Positions 8,534 through 16,966 of a stretch of DNA of 63,702 nucleotides are shown one piece after another; positions within the stretch are counted from its first letter, which is position 1; the number at the start of each line of letters is the position of its first letter. A program made the translations under genes and the position numbers. The stretch is from Paenibacillus lactis (lineage in GTDB: Bacteria > Bacillota > Bacilli > Paenibacillales > Paenibacillaceae). The notes beneath the pieces were generated by a model. That model saw nothing but the letters and a program-made list of their open reading frames with translations, was not told where the DNA came from and ran no database searches. Location: the NCBI RefSeq assembly GCF_017873605.1, contig NZ_JAGGKI010000026.1, positions 1 to 63,702 on the forward strand, given 5' to 3'.

Positions 8534-9298
8534 ATGAAATTGAAGGACGTACATTTACATCCATCCGAGCGGATTGATGATCTGCTGACGCATGAGCTCG
8601 GAATCATCCAAAGCGAGGAGGTGTTCAGCTTCTCTATGGATGCGGTGCTGCTCGCACGGTTTGCCAGCATCCCGCGGAGAGGGAAGATTCTTGATATGTG
8701 CACCGGGAATGGAGTGATTCCTATTCTCTTGTCCACACGGACAGGCGCACCGATCGAAGGGATCGAAATACAGCCGAGACTGGCCGATATGGCAAGACGA
8801 AGCGTCTATATGAATGATCTTGAGCACCAAATCACGATCCGGGAAGGCGACTTGAGAGAGCTATACAAGGAGACGGGATATGGCGCATACGACGTGATCA
8901 CGGTGAATCCTCCATATATGCCGATGAACGGCAGCGACATCAAGCTGAATCCGCATCAAGCCATTGCCAGACATGAGATTCATTGTACGCTGGAGGAAGT
9001 GATTGCTTCCTGCTCCAGGCTGCTTCGTCAAGGCGGGAAAATGAGCATGGTGCACAAGCCGCTGCGACTGGCCGAGATTATAACGCTTATGAGTAAATAC
9101 CGGATTGAGCCGAAGGTGATCCGTTTTGTTCACCCCCGTGCCCATCTGGAAGCCAATATGGTGCTGATCGAGGGCATACGGGACGGGAAGCCCGAGGTTC
9201 GCCTACGGCCGCCGCTCATCGTTTATGACGAGCAGGGGAAATACTGCGCCGAATTTATGGACATATATTATGGAACGAATGAGGATGATCAAGCATGA
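8534..9298 (+). CDS. SAM-dependent methyltransferase YabB (TrmN6-like)
   Basis: A 254-aa class I methyltransferase. The SAM-binding motif I is ILDMCTGNGVIPILL (about residues 54-68), and the amino-methylating motif NPPYMP is near residue 125. The family includes tRNA1(Val) adenine-37 N6-methyltransferases; the exact target in Firmicutes is inferred. The stop overlaps the rsmI start by 4 nt (ATGA), indicating translational coupling. The small GIY-YIG gene yazA found between these two in B. subtilis is missing. Confidence 0.88.
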   Translation: MKLKDVHLHPSERIDDLLTHELGIIQSEEVFSFSMDAVLLARFASIPRRGKILDMCTGNGVIPILLSTRTGAPIEGIEIQPRLADMARRSVYMNDLEHQITIREGDLRELYKETGYGAYDVITVNPPYMPMNGSDIKLNPHQAIARHEIHCTLEEVIASCSRLLRQGGKMSMVHKPLRLAEIITLMSKYRIEPKVIRFVHPRAHLEANMVLIEGIRDGKPEVRLRPPLIVYDEQGKYCAEFMDIYYGTNEDDQA

Positions 9299-10185
9299 GG
9301 ATATCATTGCAGCGAAGCTTTGAATCGCCAGGTGCAGGGAGCACCGGATCGTTATTTTTGGTTGCAACCCCGATCGGCAATTTGGAGGATATGACCTACC
9401 GGGCGGTACGCGTTCTTAAGGAATGCGATATCATTGCGGCGGAGGATACAAGACAGAGCAGGAAACTGCTTACGCATTTTGAAATTCCATCCAAGCCATT
9501 GTTTAGTTATCATGAGCATAATAAGGCGGCAAGCGGCCCTGAAATTATACGATATATAATAGAAGGAAAAAATGTAGCGCTCGTGAGCGATGCCGGTCTG
9601 CCGGCGATTTCCGACCCTGGCGCCGACCTCGTGGCACTGGCGATTGAAGCCGGAATATCGGTCATTCCCGTTCCCGGAGCAAATGCCGCGTTATCGGCGT
9701 TAATCGCATCGGGCCTGCCAACCGAACGGTTTACGTTTATCGGATTTTTGCCCAGGGAACGCAAAGACATTGTGGCACAGTTAAACGCGCTGCAATCGGC
9801 CCAGGGAACGCTGATCTTCTATGAATCTCCGCATCGCATCAAGAAGACCTTAGAGCTAATGAAGGAGGTTCTGGGGGATCGAAAGATTACGCTGGCCCGG
9901 GAGCTCACCAAGCGCTATGAGGAATTTGCCCGTGGAACCGTGGAAGCATGCCTATCTTGGCTTGAGGAGCATCCGCCTCTTGGCGAGTACTGCGTTGTGG
10001 TGGAGGGCAGAAACCCCGAGGATGAGCGGATGGAGCTGAATGCCTGGTGGCAGGAGCTTTCCTTAGAGGAGCATGTCGGCAGATATGAGCAGGAGGGATT
10101 GAGCCGTAAGGAGGCCATGAAGAAAACAGCGGCAGACCGCGGCGTATCGAAGCGGGATATCTATAATGCGCTGCTGGGGGATTAA
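9295..10185 (+). CDS. rsmI: 16S rRNA (cytidine-1402 2'-O)-methyltransferase
   Basis: A 296-aa tetrapyrrole-methylase-fold enzyme that 2'-O-methylates C1402 in the decoding centre of 16S rRNA. The motifs are LFLVATPIGNLEDMT near residue 20, AAEDTRQSRKLL, the SAM site DAGLPAISDPGADLV, and FYESPHRI near residue 180. An N-terminal extension of about 20 residues precedes the conserved core. It is coupled to the upstream methyltransferase gene. Confidence 0.96.
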   Translation: MRISLQRSFESPGAGSTGSLFLVATPIGNLEDMTYRAVRVLKECDIIAAEDTRQSRKLLTHFEIPSKPLFSYHEHNKAASGPEIIRYIIEGKNVALVSDAGLPAISDPGADLVALAIEAGISVIPVPGANAALSALIASGLPTERFTFIGFLPRERKDIVAQLNALQSAQGTLIFYESPHRIKKTLELMKEVLGDRKITLARELTKRYEEFARGTVEACLSWLEEHPPLGEYCVVVEGRNPEDERMELNAWWQELSLEEHVGRYEQEGLSRKEAMKKTAADRGVSKRDIYNALLGD

Positions 10186-10360
10186 TTTTAGTAGCCTGCT
10201 GCGCAAGTGATTAAGAGGTGGTCCCCGCAGCCTGCCGAAGTCAACAACTGGTACGGGGCACATTTAATCTGAACTAGGCCGTCTCTGACGAACAATATCA
10301 TTTCCTCATGATCGCGGTGAGGATTTACATAGCGTTATGCCGACCGCGGGAAATTGCGCA

Positions 10361-10403
10361 TAAAAAAAGACCTTCCTGCGGCCGGGTTCATAGCCGAGGA
10401 AGG
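10361..10403 (-). terminator. Intrinsic terminator of abrB
   Basis: Read on the minus strand, CCTTCCT (10403-10397) and an inner CGG pair with CCG and AGGAAGG (to 10371), followed by C and then seven T residues (10368-10362). It lies about 70 nt past the abrB stop. The gap from 10186 to 10360 holds nothing else I can support. Confidence 0.88.
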
Positions 10404-10472
10404 CACCAAGGAGATATGAAAAAGGTTAGAATTAACAAAATGTGATTGTGTACCTATTATATACTAATATCT

Positions 10473-10727
10473 TTAATTTGTCACAGGTGTAGGGATTTCC
10501 GAGATACATTCATGGCAAACGATTTTACCTTTGAAGTACGTAACGTTCTCAGCATTGCCGCAGAAGATGCACGCAGGCTCATACTTCTTCAGCATGATGC
10601 GTTCACCGTCCACATAAATTTCAAGAGCGTCCTTCTCGCCAATGCCGAGTGTACGGCGCAGTTCGATTGGAATAACGACCCGTCCAAGCTCATCGACTTT
10701 CCTTACAATTCCTGTTGATTTCATCAT
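10473..10727 (-). CDS. abrB: Transition-state regulator AbrB
   Basis: An 84-aa DNA-binding protein that represses many stationary-phase genes during growth. The swapped-hairpin AbrB domain is at the N-terminus: STGIVRKVDELGRVVIPIELRRTLGI. The C-terminal part contains CIFCGN and VCHEC, giving four Cys residues. The protein starts with two ATG codons (10727 or 10724). It lies antisense to its neighbours, next to rsmI as in B. subtilis. Its promoter and Spo0A box are visible upstream. Confidence 0.95.
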   Translation of the reverse strand: MMKSTGIVRKVDELGRVVIPIELRRTLGIGEKDALEIYVDGERIMLKKYEPACIFCGNAENVTYFKGKIVCHECISEIPTPVTN

Positions 10728-10763
10728 AACTTATTAATGCCCCTCTCGCCATAATTTAAAAAA

Positions 10764-10777
10764 GTCATAATTCGACA
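10764..10777 (-). promoter_or_regulatory. Spo0A box in the abrB leader
   Basis: On the minus strand TGTCGAA (10777-10771) is a 7/7 match to the Spo0A box TGNCGAA, followed 10 nt on by a degenerate half (TGACTTT). It falls at about +17 to +23 from the predicted abrB start, the same arrangement as in B. subtilis, where Spo0A-P represses abrB. Confidence 0.78.
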
Positions 10778-10800
10778 TAGTTCTATTTTTTATGTTATTT

Positions 10801-10829
10801 ATAGTACCAACGATTCCCAAAACAGTCAA
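10801..10829 (-). promoter_or_regulatory. Sigma-A promoter of abrB
   Basis: On the minus strand TTGACT (10829-10824), a 17-nt spacer and TACTAT (10806-10801). The predicted start is near 10794, giving a leader of about 70 nt that contains the Spo0A box. Confidence 0.85.
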
Positions 10830-10967
10830 CCTATATTTTTGAGATTTCGGAACCTATTTACGAAAATATAGTGAAATAAACCGCTGTCCTACAACGAAGT
10901 TACCATTTTTGAACCAAAAAACGCTTCACTTTTCAATATGTCGATTTGGAAGCGCCAAATTACCTAA

Positions 10968-10984
10968 TTCGACATTGTTCGACA
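10968..10984. promoter_or_regulatory. Tandem Spo0A boxes upstream of the HD gene
   Basis: TTCGACA at 10968-10974 and again at 10978-10984 are two perfect 0A boxes (reverse orientation) exactly 10 bp apart, so on the same DNA face. They lie about 60 bp before the HD-domain gene and about 175 bp upstream of the abrB start. I could not place a convincing promoter for the HD gene. Confidence 0.6.
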
Positions 10985-11045
10985 TTAGATGTCAAAAGAA
11001 GTGAAAATAGTCCAAGTCCTAAATTTATGACTTAAGGAGTGATTT

Positions 11046-12332
11046 ATGATGCGCCTGCCAATCTCAGAGGAAAAAGTGTTTAAAGATCCGGTTCATAATT
11101 ATATTCATGTACAGGATGATATTATCTGGCGGTTAATCGACACGCCGGAATTTCAGCGGCTGCGCCGGGTCAGGCAGCTGGGCACGTCCTATCTGACGTT
11201 TCATGGCGCAGAGCACAGCCGATTCTCCCATTCCTTGGGCGTCTATGAAATTACAAGAAGAATCATCTCGCAATTCGAGCGAAAAGGATACTCCGATTGG
11301 CCTGCGGAAGAGAGACAAGTGGCCCTATGTGCAGCGCTCTTGCATGATCTCGGGCACGGACCATTTTCCCATTCTATAGAAGAGGCGTTTCAGATGAACC
11401 ACGAGGATTGGACATGCCGGATCTTGCTTGGCGATACGTGCGTGAACAAGGTGCTCCTGGAGCTGGGGGAGGACTTCCCGGAGCGGGTCGCTTCCGTCAT
11501 CCGCAAGACGTATGACAAACCGATCGTGATGAATCTGGTGACGAGTCCGCTGGATGCGGACCGAATGGATTATTTGCTGCGCGATGCCTATTACACCGGC
11601 GTCAATTACGGGACGATCGACATCGACCGGATTCTGCGGATGCTGCGGCCGCACCGGGACCGGATCGTTGTGAAGGAATCGGGGATGCATGCCGTAGAGG
11701 ATTATCTCATGTCCAGATATCAAATGTACTGGCAGGTGTATTTCCACCCGGTAACAAGAAGCTCGGAAATCATACTGCGCCAGATTTTCCGCCGGGCGAA
11801 GGAGCTCTATGAAGCAGGGTATGCGTTTCAGTTCATGATCGAACCGCTGCCGGCTCTGTTCGAAGGCCGCTTGACCGTTCAGCAGTATCTGCGGCTGGAT
11901 GAGGCGCTCATTCAAACGGCGTTTCTGCAATGGACGGCCGAGCAAGACCAGCTCCTTAGCGAATTATGCGGCCGATTCATCCATCGGAAGCTCTATAAAT
12001 ATATAGAAATCGACACCGGCAATCCGGAGACAATCGACGCCATCCGCCAGGCGTTTCGGGAGGTGGGTCTTGATCCCGCATATGATGTGGAGATTGATTT
12101 TCCGACCGATCTTCCTTATGATAAGTTTCATTCGGGCATGCCGCTGAACGAGAAGCAAATTCTGCTGCTGGACCGGCATGACCAGCTTCGGGAAATTTCC
12201 GAGGTGTCCGATATCGTGCGCTCCATTAGCGGGATCCATAAGGGCCGGAATTATCTATATTACCCGGAGGAGAGGGTAGAGCCGCTGCTTGACCGGATGC
12301 CGGCCGAAGTTGCGGATTTATTTCGCAGGTAG
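11046..12332 (+). CDS. HD-domain phosphohydrolase (YwfO/dGTPase-like)
   Basis: A 428-aa HD-superfamily enzyme related to YwfO and SAMHD1-type dNTP triphosphohydrolases. Metal ligands are visible: the His of HSRFSHSLGVYE (about residue 57), the HD of LLHDLGHGPFSH (about 99-110) and the Asp of DADRMDYLLRDAYYTG (about 178). Its likely action is removal of triphosphate from dNTPs, possibly allosterically regulated; the substrate is inference. AAGGAG precedes ATG-ATG. It occupies the slot between abrB and tatD that holds metS in B. subtilis, and Spo0A boxes lie upstream. Confidence 0.88.
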   Translation: MMRLPISEEKVFKDPVHNYIHVQDDIIWRLIDTPEFQRLRRVRQLGTSYLTFHGAEHSRFSHSLGVYEITRRIISQFERKGYSDWPAEERQVALCAALLHDLGHGPFSHSIEEAFQMNHEDWTCRILLGDTCVNKVLLELGEDFPERVASVIRKTYDKPIVMNLVTSPLDADRMDYLLRDAYYTGVNYGTIDIDRILRMLRPHRDRIVVKESGMHAVEDYLMSRYQMYWQVYFHPVTRSSEIILRQIFRRAKELYEAGYAFQFMIEPLPALFEGRLTVQQYLRLDEALIQTAFLQWTAEQDQLLSELCGRFIHRKLYKYIEIDTGNPETIDAIRQAFREVGLDPAYDVEIDFPTDLPYDKFHSGMPLNEKQILLLDRHDQLREISEVSDIVRSISGIHKGRNYLYYPEERVEPLLDRMPAEVADLFRR

Positions 12333-12498
12333 GGATGAGTCTGTTAAATTCGATGGACCATGGGCTTGGATCATGGATGGACCTGGTTCAAGGCCGGACG
12401 CACGAGGCATTGATAATGGACAACCATAGAACGGAATGATAAAGATTGTGCTGGATAAGATACGATCAAGGATCGACAAGAAAGGAGTGGGAGAGAAC

Positions 12499-13266
12499 AT
12501 GCTGTTCGACACACACACCCATCTGGATGCTCCCCAATTCGACGAGGACCGGGACGAGACGATTGCCCGGGCGCTTGAAGCCGGTGTTAGCCGGATGATC
12601 AATATCGGATTTAATCGCGAAACGATTCCGACCACGATGAAATTGGCGGAGACGTATGATTTTATATATGCGGCGGTAGGCTGGCATCCCGTGGATGCGA
12701 TCACGATGGAGGAGGGCGACCTGGAATGGATCGCTTCGCTCTGCAGTCATGAGAAAGTCGTTGCGATCGGAGAGATCGGCCTCGATTATCATTGGGATAC
12801 GTCTCCGAAGGAGGTGCAGCACCGGGTGCTTCGCAGCCAAATCGGACTGGCCCGGGAGCTCCATATGCCGATTGTAATTCATAACCGTGATGCGCATGAG
12901 GATATCGTGAAGATTTTGAAGGAAGAGAAGGCTCATGAGGTTGGCGGCGTGATGCATTCGTTCTCGGGCAGCTGGGAAACGGCCAAGTTATGCCTGGATA
13001 TGGGCTTTCATATTTCGTTCGGCGGGCCGATTACGTTCAAAAACGCCAAGCAGCCGAAGGAGGTTCTGGCCAAGGTTCCGCTCGATCGTCTGCTCATTGA
13101 AACGGACTCGCCTTACCTGACACCACACCCCTTCCGAGGGAAGCGAAATGAGTCCGCTTATGTGAAATTGGTGGCCGAGACGGCAGCCGAAATTCGAGGC
13201 ATGTCCTTCGATGAACTGGTCCAAATTACCACTAAAAATGCCCTGGAACGATTTGGCATTTCGTGA
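12499..13266 (+). CDS. tatD: TatD family metal-dependent deoxyribonuclease
   Basis: A 255-aa TIM-barrel hydrolase (YabD). Metal-binding motifs appear in order: DTHTHLD at the N-terminus, GEIGLDYHWD, HNRDA, HSFSG and ETDSPYLTPHP. The family acts as a 3'-5' exonuclease or deoxyribonuclease. The ATG at 12499 gives the standard N-terminus MLFDTHTHLD, with GGGAGAG 4 nt upstream; 21 extra codons upstream (from 12436) are not conserved-looking. It precedes yabE as in B. subtilis. Confidence 0.93.
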   Translation: MLFDTHTHLDAPQFDEDRDETIARALEAGVSRMINIGFNRETIPTTMKLAETYDFIYAAVGWHPVDAITMEEGDLEWIASLCSHEKVVAIGEIGLDYHWDTSPKEVQHRVLRSQIGLARELHMPIVIHNRDAHEDIVKILKEEKAHEVGGVMHSFSGSWETAKLCLDMGFHISFGGPITFKNAKQPKEVLAKVPLDRLLIETDSPYLTPHPFRGKRNESAYVKLVAETAAEIRGMSFDELVQITTKNALERFGIS

Positions 13267-13388
13267 AAACGGGAGCAAAAGCGATGAAATAGTGAGGAAT
13301 TGCGATTAATTAAAGTTTTTTAACCTGAAAAGACGATTGTTTTACAATTTTTTAACCATTTACATCAAAAAATGTGCTTGATTGTTCC

Positions 13389-13418
13389 TTTACAACCTGC
13401 ATGGAAACAGGATATCAT
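13389..13418 (+). promoter_or_regulatory. Candidate sigma-A promoter of the yabE riboswitch transcript
   Basis: TTTACA (13389-13394), 18-nt spacer, TATCAT (13413-13418). It would start transcription about 55 nt before the riboswitch core. Confidence 0.55.
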
Positions 13419-13477
13419 CTTTTCAGTGATAAGAAGCTGCAAGTTTGCAAGCTGAAACTTCAGCGATCATATTTCAT

Positions 13478-13695
13478 GAACCGTCTCGCTTAATCTCCGA
13501 AGTCTGGGGAACGGGGGAACCGATACTGCCGTGCATGGTAAACTGTCGTGCACGAGCCGTATATGATTTCTTTATCGGGTCTTTGGGGTGAATGTGAAGG
13601 TCCTCGCCATGAGCGGGCGACCGGATCTAGGGCGTCTCTCTTACGTCCGAACCCGACAGCTAACTCCGTAAGCGAAGTAAGAGGGGAATTCTCGT
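13478..13695 (+). ncRNA. Cyclic-di-AMP riboswitch (ydaO/yuaA type)
   Basis: The conserved sequence blocks of this class occur in order: TCGCTTAATCT near 13485, GGGGGAACC near 13513, TTGGGGTGAAT near 13583, and CGAACCCGACAGCTAACTCCG starting near 13648 with GTAAGC after it. The RNA binds cyclic-di-AMP and usually turns its gene off. It precedes a wall-associated 3D-domain gene, a classic target class. A terminator lies just downstream as the expression platform. The boundaries are approximate. Confidence 0.92.
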
Positions 13696-13724
13696 GCATA
13701 CCATTTCCATGATTTCAATCATCA

Positions 13725-13776
13725 GGAAGCCACGTTAGAGCCTCTAGTACTCTTTCACGCTGGCTTCTTTTATTTT
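13725..13776 (+). terminator. Riboswitch-controlled terminator
   Basis: GAAGCCA (13726-13732) pairs with TGGCTTC (13761-13767), followed by TTTTATTTTT. It stands between the riboswitch and yabE, so transcription termination is the likely output. Confidence 0.8.
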
Positions 13777-13829
13777 TGAATATTGGAGAAGGTGTCGTCA
13801 TACTGTTGGTAAACAGGAGGTGATTCCTA

Positions 13830-13868
13830 GTGGTGAACGGGAAGACGGGGATTGACGCAGGGCGTTAG
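13830..13868 (+). CDS. Possible 12-codon leader ORF before yabE
   Basis: GTG-GTG at 13830/13833 opens a frame of 12 codons ending at TAG (13866-13868). It follows AGGAGGTGAT (13815-13824), a full complement of the 16S 3' end. The peptide would be MVNGKTGIDAGR. It lies after the riboswitch terminator and 98 nt before the yabE start. Whether it is translated, or regulates yabE, is unknown. Confidence 0.35.
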   Translation: MVNGKTGIDAGR

Positions 13869-13966
13869 ATAGATAGCAGCACGCCTTGCGAGAATAACTG
13901 CTATAGTCACGTCAAAGGCATTCATGCGTTACCTAAGACGGCGGGACTATGAAGGAGGATGGAATA

Positions 13967-15157
13967 GTGGGCATTTTTCAACCTGAAGAAACCCATGAAT
14001 CACAATCATCCAGCATGTCTTACGCATTGCGATGGAAGCATGAGAATTTGCGTCAATTGATGATGCTCGGCGCCATGGGGGCTGTTACGGTATCACTTCT
14101 CGTATCGCTGGTTATCCATGATCAATCGGGCAAGCAAGTTCAAATTGTGGTCGATGGCCGCGTAACCACGGTAGAAACCAGAGGATCGTTGCTTCAGGAA
14201 TTGCTGGATGAGCAAGCGATCACGCTGAATCCGCAGGATCAGGTCTCGATGCCTTTAAACGGGACGATCCAGGATGGGGACCGGATTATCATTGACCGTG
14301 CAATCCCAGTTAAAGTAACAGTAGGGGGCACCACCAAAACCATATTCACGACCCAGGACACGGTCGATAGTGTACTCAAAGAAGCTGGCATTACGATCAA
14401 GGGTGAAGATATAGTAAAGCCGTCACAGGACACCAAGCTTACCAGTGATATGGACATTCAAATCGTTCGGGTTACGAAGCAGACCGTATCGGAGAAGGAG
14501 AACCGTGAGTTCCGCGTCATCAAGACTGCGGATCCGTCGCTGGAGCGCGGTGATAACCGTGTCATTCAGCGGGGCGAGCCGGGCGTTCTCGTTCATCACT
14601 ACGAGAAGGTGTACCATAACGGCAAGCTCGTATCCAAGACGAAGGTCTCGCAAGAGGTCGAGCGTAAGACGAAGGACAAAATTATTGCCGTAGGCACGAA
14701 GAAGGTAGAGAAGCCTGTCGTGCTTCAAGCGGCAGCGACTCCAAATGTGAAGTCTGCCCCAGCGAAGCTTACGGGCACTAGAAAGGTATCCACCGCCAAA
14801 GCGACGGAGAATAACGTCATCTCCAGAGCGGGTGTCGATTTCAAATACCAGAAAGTGCTGAATAATGTTTCAATGACCGCATATTCCGCTGAGCAGGAGG
14901 GAATCGGAACCCGCACGGCTTCCGGAACACGGGTTACCGAGGGCCGGACGATTGCGGTTGATCCGAGCATCATTCCGATCGGCTGGTGGGTGTACATCGA
15001 AGGCATTGGCTTCCGCCGTGCAGAGGATACCGGCGGAGCGATTAAGGGACATAAAATTGATGTGTATTACGATTCGCTGAAAGCGGCCATGAACTTTGGC
15101 CGGAAATCGGGGCGCACCGTTTATGTGATCGGTCCCGTAAAGCCTGATTTGAACTAA
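13967..15157 (+). CDS. yabE: Cell-wall-acting protein with DUF348, G5 and 3D domains (YabE)
   Basis: A 396-aa protein with a cytoplasmic N-terminus, one membrane segment (MLGAMGAVTVSLLVSLVI, about residues 26-44) and an extracellular part. DUF348 repeats (about 50-165) are followed by a G5 domain and a C-terminal 3D domain with the motifs ASGTRVTEG, AVDPSIIPIG, EDTGGAIKG and IDVYY. 3D domains are lytic-transglycosylase-like, so it likely remodels peptidoglycan. The GTG at 13967 is 8 nt from AAGGAGG; an ATG at 13949 lies on the far side of that site. Its transcript starts with a cyclic-di-AMP riboswitch. Confidence 0.92.
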   Translation: MGIFQPEETHESQSSSMSYALRWKHENLRQLMMLGAMGAVTVSLLVSLVIHDQSGKQVQIVVDGRVTTVETRGSLLQELLDEQAITLNPQDQVSMPLNGTIQDGDRIIIDRAIPVKVTVGGTTKTIFTTQDTVDSVLKEAGITIKGEDIVKPSQDTKLTSDMDIQIVRVTKQTVSEKENREFRVIKTADPSLERGDNRVIQRGEPGVLVHHYEKVYHNGKLVSKTKVSQEVERKTKDKIIAVGTKKVEKPVVLQAAATPNVKSAPAKLTGTRKVSTAKATENNVISRAGVDFKYQKVLNNVSMTAYSAEQEGIGTRTASGTRVTEGRTIAVDPSIIPIGWWVYIEGIGFRRAEDTGGAIKGHKIDVYYDSLKAAMNFGRKSGRTVYVIGPVKPDLN

Positions 15158-15225
15158 TGAATCCCATTTTCTAATGACATTGCCATTCTAATGCTAACGA
15201 ATTTAGCTTATAATAGATCATAATG

Positions 15226-15257
15226 AAGAAGAGGAGAAACTCCTCTTCTTTTGTTTT
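15226..15257 (+). terminator. Intrinsic terminator after yabE
   Basis: AAGAAGAGGAG (15226-15236), loop AAA, CTCCTCTTCTT (15240-15250), then TTGTTTT: an 11-bp perfect stem. Confidence 0.93.
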
Positions 15258-15384
15258 GCGGCGTATTGGCCGCATTTTGGGGCCCTCATGTAAAAAATAC
15301 GCTGCATGGTTTCAGCCGATGCCGATTCAAGGAGAACGGTCGGACAGGCGGTATGTGTCCTTTTGGGAAGGAAGAGAGAACGTT

Positions 15385-15933
15385 ATGATCCGAGAAGTGA
15401 TTGTGGTTGAAGGCAGGGACGATACGGTAGCGATCAAGCGTGCGGTGGATGCCGACACGATCGAGACCGGCGGCTCTGCTATTAATAAGCATACGCTACG
15501 CCGTATTGCCCTCGCGAAGGAGCGCAGGGGGGTTATTATCCTGACAGACCCCGATCATGCAGGGGAACGGATTCGCAAGATCATCGACCGTCATGTCCCC
15601 GGCTGCAAGCACGCCTTCATACCGGAAGCGGATGCGACGCGCAAGGGCGATATCGGAGTCGAGAACGCATCTCCGGAGGCTATACGGCATGCCCTGGATC
15701 GCGTCCACACCTCATTTCAGGGGGCGGAGAGTCAGATCAGCCTGGAGGATATGATCGATGCGGGGCTGACGGCTCATCCGGAGGCTGCAGCCCGGAGAAT
15801 GTTCATGGGGAATGTCCTGGGTATCGGGTATTGCAACTCCAAGCAGTTCCATAAGCGTATGGCGATGTTTCAAATATCGCGTGAAGAGTTTCTGGCGGCG
15901 CTTGCGCAGCTGGAAGAGGGAGGCCAAAGCTGA
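15385..15933 (+). CDS. rnmV: Ribonuclease M5
   Basis: A 182-aa Toprim-domain nuclease that matures 5S rRNA precursor. The Toprim motifs are VVEGRDDTVAIKRAV with its catalytic Glu near residue 9, and ILTDPDHAGERIRK with the DxD near residue 54. The C-terminal 5S-binding part follows. The ATG at 15385 gives the family N-terminus MIREVIVVEG and has GGAAGAGAG upstream. The longer frame from 15223 starts inside the yabE terminator and is rejected. It is tightly coupled to rsmA. Confidence 0.95.
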   Translation: MIREVIVVEGRDDTVAIKRAVDADTIETGGSAINKHTLRRIALAKERRGVIILTDPDHAGERIRKIIDRHVPGCKHAFIPEADATRKGDIGVENASPEAIRHALDRVHTSFQGAESQISLEDMIDAGLTAHPEAAARRMFMGNVLGIGYCNSKQFHKRMAMFQISREEFLAALAQLEEGGQS

Positions 15934-15934
15934 T

Positions 15935-16819
15935 ATGAACCGGATGGAAGATATATCGACACCTAGACGCACGAAGGAGATCATTGCCCGCCATGGCTTT
16001 TCCTTTAAGAAGAGCCTGGGACAGAATTTTCTGATCGACCAGAATATTTTGGGCAAGATTGTGGAGGCGGCCGGCCTTGATAAAGAGAAAGGTGCACTTG
16101 AGATCGGTCCCGGCATCGGGGCGTTAACAGAGAAGCTTGCCCAGATGGCCGGAGCCGTTACCGCAGTAGAGATCGATCAGCGCCTGATTCCGATTCTTAA
16201 GGAAGTGCTGGAGCCTTACGATAACGTTAAAGTTCATCATGGAGATGTCCTTAAGGTGGATCTGCACGAGCTGTTCCGTCAGGATTTCGCGGAGGTGGGG
16301 AAGGTAAGCGTTGTCGCCAATCTGCCGTATTACGTGACGACCCCTATACTGATGAAGCTGCTGGAAGAGAAGCTGCCGCTGGAGAATATTGTAGTCATGA
16401 TTCAGAAAGAGGTCGCCGAGCGGATGGCCGCTTCGCCGGGAAGTAAGGATTACGGAAGCCTCAGCATTGCAGTTCAATACTACAGCGAGCCGAAGCTCGT
16501 CTGCATCGTTCCGCATACCGTGTTCATCCCGCAGCCCAATGTGGAATCGGCCGTCATTCGGCTCGCGGTAAGGGAGGAGCCTCCGGTTTCGGTTGAGGAT
16601 GAGTCCTTTTTCTTCGAGGTGGTTCAAGCCTCATTCGCCCAGCGGCGAAAGACGATTGCCAACAACCTGAAGAGCCGGTTCTTCGCCGAAGAAGGACGCG
16701 AGCGGCTGGAGCAGCTCCTGGAGGAAGCGGGGCTCGATCCGAAGCGCAGGGGAGAGACGCTCAGCATCGAGGAGTACGCACGGCTGAGCAATGTCCTGTA
16801 TGAGGCGGGGATTCGTTAG
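15935..16819 (+). CDS. rsmA: 16S rRNA (adenine-1518/1519 N6)-dimethyltransferase
   Basis: A 294-aa KsgA enzyme that dimethylates two adjacent adenines in helix 45 of 16S rRNA. Motifs: KKSLGQNFLID near residue 25, the SAM site EIGPGIGALTEKL, the catalytic NLPYYVTTPIL, and the QASFAQRRKTIANNL block near residue 230. The ATG at 15935 starts 1 nt after the rnmV stop; a longer frame into rnmV is not conserved-looking. The gene order rnmV-ksgA-yabG matches B. subtilis. Confidence 0.96.
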   Translation: MNRMEDISTPRRTKEIIARHGFSFKKSLGQNFLIDQNILGKIVEAAGLDKEKGALEIGPGIGALTEKLAQMAGAVTAVEIDQRLIPILKEVLEPYDNVKVHHGDVLKVDLHELFRQDFAEVGKVSVVANLPYYVTTPILMKLLEEKLPLENIVVMIQKEVAERMAASPGSKDYGSLSIAVQYYSEPKLVCIVPHTVFIPQPNVESAVIRLAVREEPPVSVEDESFFFEVVQASFAQRRKTIANNLKSRFFAEEGRERLEQLLEEAGLDPKRRGETLSIEEYARLSNVLYEAGIR

Positions 16820-16966
16820 GAACGGAACGAAGTGTGGTCTGGTCATGGCTTTAGGATATCCAATCAGACACTGCTCTGGTCAAGGCAAGCCGCCTGAGGG
16901 AAAATTGCCGCCATGACGAACCAATGGCTCCATTAGCCCATACCATAGGGTAGGGGTGATGTTGTG

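Noticed and set aside
16919..16947. Sigma-K-like promoter before yabG (AACC, 16-nt spacer, CATACCATA)
   Set aside because: The elements fit, and yabG is a mother-cell gene in B. subtilis, but the start would leave a leader of about 13 nt and cut into the ribosome site.
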